Assembly (NCBI GenBank): GCA_027623615.1
Contig: JAQBVH010000096.1
Span: 1-8,431 of the forward strand
Length of the DNA: 8,431 nucleotides
Origin: Planctomycetota bacterium
GTDB taxonomy: Bacteria; Planctomycetota; UBA1135; GCA-002686595
Direction of reading: 5' to 3'
The translations under genes and the position numbers were made by a program. Positions 1 through 5,661 of this stretch are shown here, piece after piece. The first letter of the stretch is position 1. Every line of letters starts with the position of its first letter. The notes under the pieces were generated by a model. The model saw nothing but the letters and a program-made list of their open reading frames with translations, was not told the origin of the DNA and searched no databases.

Positions 1-69
1 GAGGGGCGCGCCGACCCGACCCTCGTACGCGCGACCTTGAAGCGGCTCCTGCGAGGTGGAGATGGATAA
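1..69 (+). CDS. gatB: C-terminal end of GatB (or YqeY-tail) protein, partial
   Basis: Frame 1 is open from the window edge to a TAA at 67-69 and encodes 22 residues reading GRADPTLVRATLKRLL before a short glycine-rich end. This matches the pattern of the last helices of the GatB/YqeY tail domain (typically G-x-A-[DN]-P-x-L-V-N-x-x-L-x-x-x-L). GatB is the subunit of the Asp/Glu-tRNA amidotransferase that activates mischarged Glu-tRNAGln or Asp-tRNAAsn; its tail domain contacts tRNA. The DPxLV form fits GatB better than free-standing YqeY, but with only 22 residues the two cannot be separated. The stop codon overlaps the next gene's start by 8 bases (ATG at 62, TAA at 67-69), so the two are probably co-translated. 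The gene symbol is tentative. Confidence 0.55.
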   Translation, partial: EGRADPTLVRATLKRLLRGGDG

Positions 70-409
70 GGTCCCGATCGAACAGCTGGTCGACCTGGGC
101 AGCCTGCGCTCCGACAGCCAGCGCCCGACGCCCAAGCAGATCCGCGAGGCCCTGCCCCCGGGCTGGGTGCTCGAGCAGGACGGACTGCACGCCCGCCGCG
201 ACCTGCGCGTGCTCGCCCGGGACGGCTGGGTGCTCGTGATCGGCCTGGTGCTCTTCGGCGGCGCGGGGTTCTTCCTCTTCTACGACTCGTTCCCGCGGGG
301 CTGGCGCGGGATCGGCCGGTTCGGATTCCTGGTCGCGCTGATCCTGCTGGCCGGCGGCATCGTCGGGCCGATGGTCACGCGCGCCCTGATCCGCAAGCCG
401 AAGGGCTGA
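62..409 (+). CDS. Small two-helix membrane protein, unknown function
   Basis: This 115-residue protein is not one I recognise. It has a hydrophilic N-terminal part of about 54 residues (including TPKQIREALPPGWVLEQDG). Two hydrophobic segments follow, at about 56-74 (WVLVIGLVLFGGAGFFLFY) and 86-108 (rich in F, L, V, A and G), joined by a short Arg/Gly linker, and the tail is basic (RKPKG). The basic tail and basic residues flanking helix 1 suggest that both ends face the cytoplasm. I chose ATG at 62 over GTG at 56 because GAGG at 53-56 sits 5 bases before the ATG, while nothing Shine-Dalgarno-like precedes the GTG. It overlaps the end of the preceding GatB-like gene by 8 bases, suggesting translational coupling, but nothing links it functionally to tRNA amidation. 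Confidence 0.8.
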   Translation: MDKVPIEQLVDLGSLRSDSQRPTPKQIREALPPGWVLEQDGLHARRDLRVLARDGWVLVIGLVLFGGAGFFLFYDSFPRGWRGIGRFGFLVALILLAGGIVGPMVTRALIRKPKG

Positions 410-418
410 TCCGACCGT

Positions 419-434
419 CGCACCGTCAGGTGCG
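419..434. repeat. Hairpin between convergent genes, partial copy of the intergenic repeat
   Basis: CGCACC and GGTGCG form a perfect 6-bp stem around a GTCA loop (TGAC on the minus strand). It lies in the 38-base gap between the convergent genes ending at 409 and 448. Bases 420-434 are identical to 4027-4041, where the same hairpin is the third stem of the structured repeat upstream of the glycosyltransferase. Weak similarity continues on both sides on the minus strand (TGATGCC against TGGCGCC before the hairpin, CGGA after it), so this may be the decayed 3' half of that repeat. No T-run follows the stem in either direction, so it is a poor intrinsic terminator, though it may still protect or end transcripts. 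Confidence 0.6.
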
Positions 435-447
435 TGGCATCACACCA

Positions 448-2592
448 CTAGAGCTCGACGACGGTCTCCTGCTCCGCGTGGGTGACCAGCTCGCGTGGCT
501 CACCGTCCACGAGCAGCTCGAGGTGACCGACGGGCACGCACATGCGCGCCTCGGTCCCCGTGCGCAGACCGTCCGAGGCGAAGACCAGGCTGCCGCGCCG
601 GATGCGGTAGCTCACGTGGGTCTTCTCCCCCTTGTAGAGCAGGGTCACCCAGGCGCCCGGTTCGACGACGACCTCGAGGTCGTCCCGGGGATTGCCTGCC
701 TCGACCACGATGCCCTCCAACCACCCGACGCGACCATCCTCGCTGATGACGGAGAGGTGGTGGGTCCCCGCGGGGATCCCGTCGAATTCGAACTCGCCGT
801 CCTGGGGAGAGGTCGCCGTGAGGCGGTCCTTCGGCTGCATCAGGTAGGCCCGGGCGCGGACCTCCTCCCCGTCGGATCCAAGGATGCGTCCGGAGATCGA
901 GGAGCCCTGGCGGAGCTGGAGCACCAGGCCGCTCTCGCCTCCCTCCTCGGTGACCGTGGCCGTGATGGGTTCCGCCCCGGTCAACTCGGAGCTCGACGAG
1001 GGCATCGCGAAGAGCCGGTAGCTACCCGGCACGAGCGGACCGAGCCGGAAGCCCTGCTGCGGGTCGTCGATGTCGTGGCTGACCGAGTTGGGGCCACCGA
1101 AGGTCATCACGTAGGCGCGAGTAGGCTCGCCGGCGGGGTCGAGCACCTGGCCCTCGAGGAAGAGCCCCTGATGCACCACCAGGTCGACCTGCACCTCGCC
1201 GCCCTCGAGGGGCACCTGCACCTGCCTGGCCATGGGCGCGACGGTCGCGTCCCGTTCCCGCGCTGGTCTGAGACCGACGGCCCAACTGCCCGGCTGGACG
1301 TCGTCGAAGCGGTAGGCCCCGTGTTCGTCCGAGCGAACCCTGGTGCGGGCCTGGTCGTGGATGCTGAGCATCGTCCCGCTCGCCTGGGCGGCGGGCACGA
1401 GCCAGATCTCCTGGTCGACGGCCGGCGTGCCGGTCGGGTGATGAACATGACCGCTGATCGCGCCACCACGACCGAGGTTCCACTCGAAGTGCTGCGTCCC
1501 GTCGGGCTCGATGGTCAGCATGTCCGCGTGTTCGTACGCGAGCTTCCCAGACCGCAGGACCTGGAGTTCGAGGGGAACACGACTGGGCAGGTCCTCGAGC
1601 TGGAAGGCCCCGTCGACGCCGACCTGCGTGTCGAAGCAGACCTCCCCGGGACTCATCGAAACCGCGTCCGGGCCCTCGATGAGGTTGTGGCCCGGCGTGA
1701 TCGCGCGCACGGTCAGCACACCGGGCTTGGAGCAGGTCACGCAGCCGACCAGCCTGCCGGACCGTCGCAGGCGCACGACGACGCCCTCCCCCTGGTCGCC
1801 CAGGCGCACGCTCATCGGGCTCCAACCCGAACCGGAGAAGGTCGCCGTGGAAGCGGCCCAGGAATACGCCGGCACGGAGAACTCGCCGGCCCCGTCGGTG
1901 ATCGTCGTTGGCGGCCCATCGATCGCGAGCGGCATGGGCGCGCGCGAGCGGTGGGTGCCGCGCCAGGGGGTGGCGTGCACCTGGATACTCGGTATCGGCG
2001 TCCCAAGCTCCGCGGCGAGCACGACGCCGGTGACTTCGCGGTCGGCCTTCGTGCGCAGCACGAGGGTGATCGAGCGCGTCTCCCCCGCCTGCAGCGGTTC
2101 GAAGTCTCGCGGCAGCATGTGCCCGACCCCCGAGAGGAGGAGGACGCGCAGGCTGCCCTTGCGGGCGGGCGGGACCTCCAGGCGAGCGCGGCCCTCCGCG
2201 TCGGTCTGTGCCTGGAGTGGCCGCTGGATGCCGTGGGCAGGCTGCTCGCCGACGGCGTGCTCCTCGATGACCTGCTCGAGATCGAGGATCACGTGGGCCT
2301 GCGCGACGCCGAGCAGGTCGTCGTCGACGACGAGCAGCTCGAGCACGCCGACCTCGCTCGCGAGGTCGGCTGCAGGGGACGGCGCAGCTGCCTCCTCCCG
2401 GTCCTCGGTCGAGACCTCGGCGCGACCCGGAGCGTCATCGCCCGCGACTTCGAGGTCCGCGTCCGTTCGCGCGACCTCCCCCGCCCCGTCCAGGCCCGTG
2501 ACCGTCACCGCATCCGCCGCGCTGTCCGGGTCGAGCTGCACCACCAGGACGATCACGAGCAGCGCCAGGAGCAGGGCGAGGGCGAGCTTCAT
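448..2592 (-). CDS. Membrane-anchored protein with repeated carboxypeptidase-regulatory-like domains
   Basis: This is a 714-residue protein. The N-terminus (MKLALALLLALLVIVLVVQL, residues 1-20) is an uncleaved anchor or signal sequence with no lipobox cysteine. A low-complexity Ala/Asp/Glu linker runs to about residue 80. The rest looks like tandem beta-sandwich units of the CarboxypepD_reg type, recognisable from the pattern G-x-V-x(5)G-x-P ... T/SD-x-x-G-x-F/Y ... P-G-x-Y/W. Approximate units are 80-180 (TDAEGRARL), 187-275 (TDGAGEFSV), 378-475 (SGHVHHPTGTP, SDEHGAYRF, QPGSWAVGL), 478-562 (EGQVLDPAGEP, VPGSYRLFAM) and 566-647 (SGRILGSDGEE, PQDGEFEFDGIPAGTHHLSV); 279-372 is a more divergent unit with Cys284 and Cys287. 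No peptidase catalytic domain is present. It starts 3 bases after the stop of the glycosyltransferase with no clear ribosome site, so translation is probably coupled. The likely role is structural or binding, on the periplasmic or outer side of a membrane; the ligand is unknown. Confidence 0.88.
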   Translation of the reverse strand: MKLALALLLALLVIVLVVQLDPDSAADAVTVTGLDGAGEVARTDADLEVAGDDAPGRAEVSTEDREEAAAPSPAADLASEVGVLELLVVDDDLLGVAQAHVILDLEQVIEEHAVGEQPAHGIQRPLQAQTDAEGRARLEVPPARKGSLRVLLLSGVGHMLPRDFEPLQAGETRSITLVLRTKADREVTGVVLAAELGTPIPSIQVHATPWRGTHRSRAPMPLAIDGPPTTITDGAGEFSVPAYSWAASTATFSGSGWSPMSVRLGDQGEGVVVRLRRSGRLVGCVTCSKPGVLTVRAITPGHNLIEGPDAVSMSPGEVCFDTQVGVDGAFQLEDLPSRVPLELQVLRSGKLAYEHADMLTIEPDGTQHFEWNLGRGGAISGHVHHPTGTPAVDQEIWLVPAAQASGTMLSIHDQARTRVRSDEHGAYRFDDVQPGSWAVGLRPARERDATVAPMARQVQVPLEGGEVQVDLVVHQGLFLEGQVLDPAGEPTRAYVMTFGGPNSVSHDIDDPQQGFRLGPLVPGSYRLFAMPSSSSELTGAEPITATVTEEGGESGLVLQLRQGSSISGRILGSDGEEVRARAYLMQPKDRLTATSPQDGEFEFDGIPAGTHHLSVISEDGRVGWLEGIVVEAGNPRDDLEVVVEPGAWVTLLYKGEKTHVSYRIRRGSLVFASDGLRTGTEARMCVPVGHLELLVDGEPRELVTHAEQETVVEL

Positions 2593-2595
2593 CGT

Positions 2596-4005
2596 TCAGG
2601 GTTGCCGAGGGGTGCGCAGCCAGCGCGGGCGATGCGGATGACCGGTTCTTGGTCTCAGGAGCTCCGCGTCCGCGCCCGGGAGGAGATCGCGCAGGAACGG
2701 ATACCCCCGCACGAGGCCCAGGAGATCGTCCCACGGATCGGCGAGCAGCGCGGCGCCGAAGGTCCTCCTGGACAGGGCGTCCTCGAGCTTCTCGACGAAG
2801 CGGGCGGCCTTGTCCCCGTTGCCCCGCGAGGACAACAGGTCGACGACCGCCTGGGCATGCACACAGGCCGGCTTGCCCGCGGCGAGCGCGAGCTCGACCT
2901 GATGGGGCGCGAAGACCGGACCCTCGACGGCGCGCAGCTCGGCGACGATCGCCGCGCCCGCGTCGCGATCGGCCTGGGTCGGCAGGACCTCGCGCGGGTC
3001 CCGCACGAGCACGAGGATCTGCAGCGCCGCCAGGCCGAGCACGGCCGGGTGCTTCAGTTTCCCGAGCGCCTCCCCCACGCCAAGGGCTGCGAGCAGCGCC
3101 ATCGGCAGGAGCGTGTTCTCCGCGCCGCCCTGGTGCGCGCGCCCGAGCCACGCGGCGCCCACCAGGCACGCGGCCGGGATGAGGGGGTAGCGCCCCCAGA
3201 CGATCAGGACCACGGCCGGCGTCAACCAGGGAAGGTCACGCACCCAGAACTTCATGGGCTCGACCCACGGATGTCCTCTCAGCAAGTCGAACAGGTACCA
3301 GGTCGACCAGCCGCCCGAGGTCAGGTGCAAGAGGCCCAGACCGAGCCCCGTGAGCAGGACGGAGCTCGCGCCGAAGCCGAGCGCAAGGTCCCGGTTGCGT
3401 CGCCAGAGCGGCACGATCGCGGGCAGGGCGACCAGGGCCATGGTCTGCTTGGTCAGGATCGCGAGGGCGGCGAGGGCGCCGGCGATCGCGATCGAGCGGC
3501 CGGTCTCCCCGAAGCGCGCCAGGTGCAAGCTCCCGAGGGCGAAGGCCAGCGCGCACAGGTCCACGCGGCCGACGTCGAACCAGCTCCCGCTCCAGCGGTA
3601 GGTCGCCGCGAAGACGCCGGCCGCGGCGAGGCCGGGGAGCCACTGCCCGCTCGCGCGGCGACCGTGTTGAACCAGGAGGCCGAGCACGACCAGCGTCGCG
3701 GCGATCGAGACGAGGCGCAGGGCCAGCAGGCTCTCGCCCACCAGCGCCACCAGGTACACGTACACCGGCGGGTACGGGAAGGCGGTGAACGCGACGTCCG
3801 GCTCGGCGTAGAGGCTGCGGCCTGCGCGCGCGCGCAGGACGTGGCTCAGCAGGCCGCCTTCCTGCCACTCGAGGGCGTAGGGGTACCCGACGCGCGCCGC
3901 CGCGATCACGACCCAGGTCAGGATCGCGGCGACCGAGAGGGCGACGAGGAGGCGGGCAGCGATCCGCGGCATCGCGCCAGGGTAGCGCCTCGGAGGCTGC
4001 GCCAT
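2596..4005 (-). CDS. GT-C fold glycosyltransferase-like membrane protein (GT39/RgtA-like)
   Basis: This is a 469-residue polytopic membrane protein. The first helix (about 17-37) is followed by an extracytoplasmic loop carrying LEWQEGG (45-51) and later FPYPPVYVYL (76-85), with G-x-x-LY between them. This arrangement is typical of GT-C transferases of the GT39/RgtA-like group, where the acidic residue in the first loop is the catalytic or metal-binding candidate (here Glu46 or Glu49). Further helices run to about 335; GRVDLCALAFALG (146-158) and LTKQT (184-188) also fit the family. The C-terminal 130 residues are soluble. Such enzymes move a sugar from a polyprenyl-phosphate donor to a lipid, glycan or protein; the acceptor cannot be read here. 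I chose ATG at 4005 because GGAG lies 9 bases upstream; an internal ATG at 3972 has no such site. It is first in an operon with the repeat-domain protein, and its leader is the structured repeat at 4006-4097. Confidence 0.85.
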   Translation of the reverse strand: MAQPPRRYPGAMPRIAARLLVALSVAAILTWVVIAAARVGYPYALEWQEGGLLSHVLRARAGRSLYAEPDVAFTAFPYPPVYVYLVALVGESLLALRLVSIAATLVVLGLLVQHGRRASGQWLPGLAAAGVFAATYRWSGSWFDVGRVDLCALAFALGSLHLARFGETGRSIAIAGALAALAILTKQTMALVALPAIVPLWRRNRDLALGFGASSVLLTGLGLGLLHLTSGGWSTWYLFDLLRGHPWVEPMKFWVRDLPWLTPAVVLIVWGRYPLIPAACLVGAAWLGRAHQGGAENTLLPMALLAALGVGEALGKLKHPAVLGLAALQILVLVRDPREVLPTQADRDAGAAIVAELRAVEGPVFAPHQVELALAAGKPACVHAQAVVDLLSSRGNGDKAARFVEKLEDALSRRTFGAALLADPWDDLLGLVRGYPFLRDLLPGADAELLRPRTGHPHRPRWLRTPRQP

Positions 4006-4097
4006 CGGCGCAGACTCCGGGCTGCTGCACCGTCAGGTGCGGCGCCAGACAACAAGCACGCCTCGCGGGAGGCGTAGGCGGCCCCATCGGGGTTGCC
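4006..4097 (-). repeat. Structured intergenic repeat, copy A (glycosyltransferase leader)
   Basis: Read on the minus strand from 4097 to 4006, this block aligns with 5479-5567 of the plus strand at about 70 of 91 columns (hand count, two single-base gaps). It can fold into three hairpins. The first is CCCC-GAT-GGGG (4092-4082). The second is ACGCCTC with GAGGCGT around a CCGC loop (4075-4058). The third is GCACC with GGTGC around a TGAC loop (4040-4027). The conserved 3' block AGCCCGGAGTC contains the GGAG likely to be the ribosome site of the gene starting at 4005. The element therefore touches the start codon and would form the mRNA leader if transcription starts upstream of it. It could instead be a DNA-level REP-like repeat. 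I match it to no named riboswitch. Confidence 0.78.
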
Positions 4098-4124
4098 TCG
4101 GGGCCGCGCGCCACCCCTGGAAAG

Positions 4125-4169
4125 GCTGGGCACCCCGAGCGAAGTTCCACCTCGGTCGGGGTGCCCAGC
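4125..4169 (-). terminator. Strong hairpin after the secreted-protein gene, possible terminator
   Basis: GCTGGGCACCCCGA (4125-4138) and TCGGGGTGCCCAGC (4156-4169) form a perfect 14-bp stem with a 17-base loop. It begins 15 bases past the stop codon of the minus-strand gene ending at 4185. On the minus strand the stem is followed by CTTTCC, so the U-tract is only three bases. It resembles an intrinsic terminator with a weak tail, or a 3'-end stabilising hairpin. It separates that gene from the leader of the glycosyltransferase operon. Confidence 0.65.
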
Positions 4170-4184
4170 GTGGGGCGTTGCGCG

Positions 4185-5195
4185 CTACTTCGCGGCTTCG
4201 AAGCCGACCTTGATCGAGGTCTCGCCAGCCAGGTGGATCGTGCTCTTGAAGCTCGGCCCCGCGCTCTCGGCGTCCTTCTCGATCTGCATCGTGGCCTCGA
4301 CCTCGCCCTCGAGTTCGAGGGAGTGCAGGTGGTTCGCGCTCGCGTTCCAGCGCAGCGCCCCCTCGAGGGTGATCGTCTGCGTGAAGGTCTGCAGCCCGGT
4401 GCCGTCGACGACGGGGATGTCATCGAGGTCGGTCGGGCTCTCGATCACGACGGTGACCTCGCCCTCGATCTCGAGCTCGATCAGGTCGACGCCGTCGCGG
4501 GAGTGCTCGCCGCGCCGGATGACCTCGAGCTCGCCGTCGAAGCTGGTGCGCGCCTCCTCGCTGCCGAAGCGTTCGGCGTCGTCGCCCGAGTAGAGGAAGT
4601 GCAGGTTGCCGCCGGGGCTGACCAGCTCGGCCAGCACTTCGGCGGAGACGGTCCAGGAGTCGCCAGCGTCCTTGGGCGGGAGGAAACCAGTCAGGTCGAG
4701 CGGGGCCGCGAGGCCCTCGAGCAGGCCGTCGCCCGCGCCCTCGCCCTCGCCGCGCTCGAACTCGGCGTCGTAGGCCCCCTCCTCCGCGTCCCAGGTGAAG
4801 CGCACCGACTCGCCCTCGAGCTCGCTCCTGCCGGTCGTGGTGTTCTTCGAGCTCGTCGCTTCGAAGCCCTGGCCCTCCATGCTCTCGGTGCTCTCGTGCA
4901 CGTCCTCGAGATCGTCGAACGTGCGCGCGAGGCCCGTGACGCGCCCGTCCTGCACGGCGAGGTAACGGTCGGTGAAGACCATCTCGCTGCTGCTCGTCAT
5001 GCTCAGCTCGAGCACGGGCAGGAACTCGGCCGGGATCTCCATCCCGTCCATGATCACCTCGAGCTCGCCGCCCTCGAGGGAGGTCTGCATCGCGAAGGTC
5101 TTGGTCAGCCGTGTGCCAGCCGCGGGTGCGAGTTGCAGGTCGGCGGTCGGGGCGGCGAGGAGGGTGAGGAGGGGAATGACTGCGAGGGTGTTCAT
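4185..5195 (-). CDS. Secreted acidic beta-rich protein, unknown function
   Basis: This is a 336-residue protein. Residues 1-18 (MNTLAVIPLLTLLAAPTA) look like a signal peptide with cleavage after APTA, although the usual basic n-region is absent. The mature part is strongly acidic, has no cysteine, and alternates hydrophobic and polar residues in long stretches (for example LIELEIEGEVTVVIE at 238-252 and LHSLELEGEVEATMQIEKD at 290-308), suggesting a large antiparallel beta sheet. LPPKDAGDSW (172-181) resembles the LP-x(n)-GD-[ST]-W motif seen in secreted DUF6263-like proteins, a family of unknown function; the assignment is tentative. An upstream extension to 5489 stays open, but it is Pro/Ser/Arg-rich with no signal peptide at its own start, so I take the ATG at 5195 directly before the signal sequence. 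No clear Shine-Dalgarno precedes it. It appears to be transcribed alone, with a hairpin after the stop. Confidence 0.8.
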   Translation of the reverse strand: MNTLAVIPLLTLLAAPTADLQLAPAAGTRLTKTFAMQTSLEGGELEVIMDGMEIPAEFLPVLELSMTSSSEMVFTDRYLAVQDGRVTGLARTFDDLEDVHESTESMEGQGFEATSSKNTTTGRSELEGESVRFTWDAEEGAYDAEFERGEGEGAGDGLLEGLAAPLDLTGFLPPKDAGDSWTVSAEVLAELVSPGGNLHFLYSGDDAERFGSEEARTSFDGELEVIRRGEHSRDGVDLIELEIEGEVTVVIESPTDLDDIPVVDGTGLQTFTQTITLEGALRWNASANHLHSLELEGEVEATMQIEKDAESAGPSFKSTIHLAGETSIKVGFEAAK

Positions 5196-5265
5196 AGGAG
5201 CTCTTGAGTGGGACGTGAGGTGGGTACCGCGGGGTGGAGGACCCCTTCGAGGAATCCCCGGATAA

Positions 5266-5370
5266 TCAGATCGAGGGCCCCTCCGGTTCCTCCTCGGCGC
5301 GGCCTCCGCTGGACGCGACGACCCAGCGGAGGATGCCGCAGAGGACGAGCAGCCAGCCGGCCCACTCCAC
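5266..5370 (-). CDS. Possible 34-residue single-helix membrane microprotein
   Basis: A GTG at 5370 opens a 34-codon frame ending in TGA at 5268-5266. It encodes MEWAGWLLVLCGILRWVVAS, a plausible single membrane helix, followed by an acidic tail (GGRAEEEPEGPSI). The layout is more protein-like than the other frames here, which are Pro/Ser/Arg-rich. Against it, the start is GTG, the ribosome site is weak (GGGGA lies too close to the GTG), a 10-bp inverted repeat lies inside the frame, and the frame stays open upstream of the GTG without looking coding. It ends about 70 bases before the start of the secreted-protein gene on the same strand. This could be chance. Confidence 0.25.
   Translation of the reverse strand: MEWAGWLLVLCGILRWVVASSGGRAEEEPEGPSI
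5303..5332. repeat. Perfect 10-bp inverted repeat
   Basis: CCTCCGCTGG (5303-5312) and CCAGCGGAGG (5323-5332) are exact reverse complements with a 10-base spacer. No T-run follows on either strand, so it does not look like an intrinsic terminator. It could be a leader hairpin of the minus-strand secreted-protein gene, a protein-binding site, or a by-product of the small reading frame that spans it. Confidence 0.5.
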
Positions 5371-5478
5371 ATCCCCAGCCTGCCCTGCCAGTACTCCGGG
5401 TCGAACTGGAGCCTGACGCCCGCGGGGGACTTGAATCCGGGATCGGGCGCCGCCTGGGGAGCGGGTTGACGAGGGTAA

Positions 5479-5567
5479 GGCGACCCCAAGGGGCCGCCTC
5501 CGCCTCTACGGAGGCGTACTTGTCTTTGCGCGCCACACCCGACGGTGCGGAGCCCGGTGTCCGCACC
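5479..5567 (+). repeat. Structured intergenic repeat, copy B (upstream of sugar amidotransferase)
   Basis: This is the second copy of the block at 4097-4006 (minus strand), here on the plus strand and again pointing toward the downstream gene, which starts 94 bases further on. It has the same order of stems. The first is CCCC-AA-GGGG (5484-5493), in practice probably CCC-CAAG-GGG. The second is CGCCTC with GAGGCG around a TACG loop (5501-5516), which as RNA is the very stable cUACGg tetraloop. The third is CACC with GGTG around a CGAC loop (5536-5547), with an A-C mismatch one pair further out. The blocks GGGGCCGCCT, GAGGCGT, CTTGT, GACGGTGC and AGCCCGG are identical in both copies. Differences fall mainly in hairpin loops and a six-base linker. 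Confidence 0.78.
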
Positions 5568-5630
5568 CAGGGCGCAGACACCTTGGCGAGCTCCGCTGGG
5601 ACCCGCTACGCCCTTCGCGTGGTGTCGGCG
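5556..5630 (+). promoter_or_regulatory. Competing hairpins in the amidotransferase leader
   Basis: GACACC at 5577-5582 is complementary to two flanking copies of GGTGTC, at 5556-5561 and 5621-5626. Pairing with the left copy can extend with CGC/GCG (5562-5564 with 5572-5574, two bases bulged). Pairing with the right copy can extend past one mismatch with CGC/GCG (5573-5575 with 5628-5630). The two stems are mutually exclusive, as in attenuators and riboswitch expression platforms. There is no U-tract after the second stem, and the start codon follows about 31 bases later. No function is shown; the complementarities are short and GC-rich. Confidence 0.3.
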
Positions 5631-5661
5631 GCCCTAGACGCACGTTAGACTCCCCGCCCAA

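Larger units (their letters stand above)
5196..5661. other. 466-base intergenic region between divergent genes
   Basis: This region separates the minus-strand secreted-protein gene (start 5195) from the plus-strand sugar amidotransferase gene (start 5662), and must hold the promoters for both. From left to right it contains a small AT-richer patch near 5260-5271, a possible 34-codon minus-strand reading frame (5370-5266), a perfect 10-bp inverted repeat (5303-5332), copy B of the structured repeat (5479-5567), and a set of competing GGTGTC/GACACC hairpins (5556-5630). I found no convincing -35/-10 pair in either direction. The longer open frames across it have the Arg/Pro/Ser-rich makeup of GC-rich non-coding sequence. 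Confidence 0.7.

Noticed and set aside
430..4077. A 1215-codon plus-strand open frame covering both minus-strand genes
   Set aside because: It is antisense to two convincing genes, one with membrane helices and GT-C motifs and one with repeated beta-sandwich signatures. Its product is rich in Arg, Gly, His, Asp and Glu with no domain logic, as expected of an antisense frame in GC-rich DNA.
4006..4097. Possible integron attC site or known riboswitch at the structured repeat
   Set aside because: There is no pair of attC-type GTTRRRY/RYYYAAC core sites in copy B, and I could not match the conserved blocks to the TPP, cobalamin, SAM, glycine or fluoride consensus sequences I remember.
4185..5195. 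Frequent CTCGAG and GAGCTC strings as a possible regulatory repeat
   Set aside because: They follow from repeated Leu-Glu and Glu-Leu codons in an acidic, GC-rich coding sequence and have no regular spacing.
4161..5207. A 348-codon plus-strand frame opposite the secreted-protein gene
   Set aside because: It is the antisense shadow of the acidic beta-rich gene, dominated by Leu, Glu, Ala, Arg and Val from complementing Glu and Leu codons, without a recognisable domain.
5196..5489. N-terminal extension of the secreted-protein gene back to ATG at 5489
   Set aside because: The extra 98 residues are Pro/Ser/Arg-rich and would bury a good signal peptide inside the protein; the ATG at 5195 sits directly before that signal sequence.
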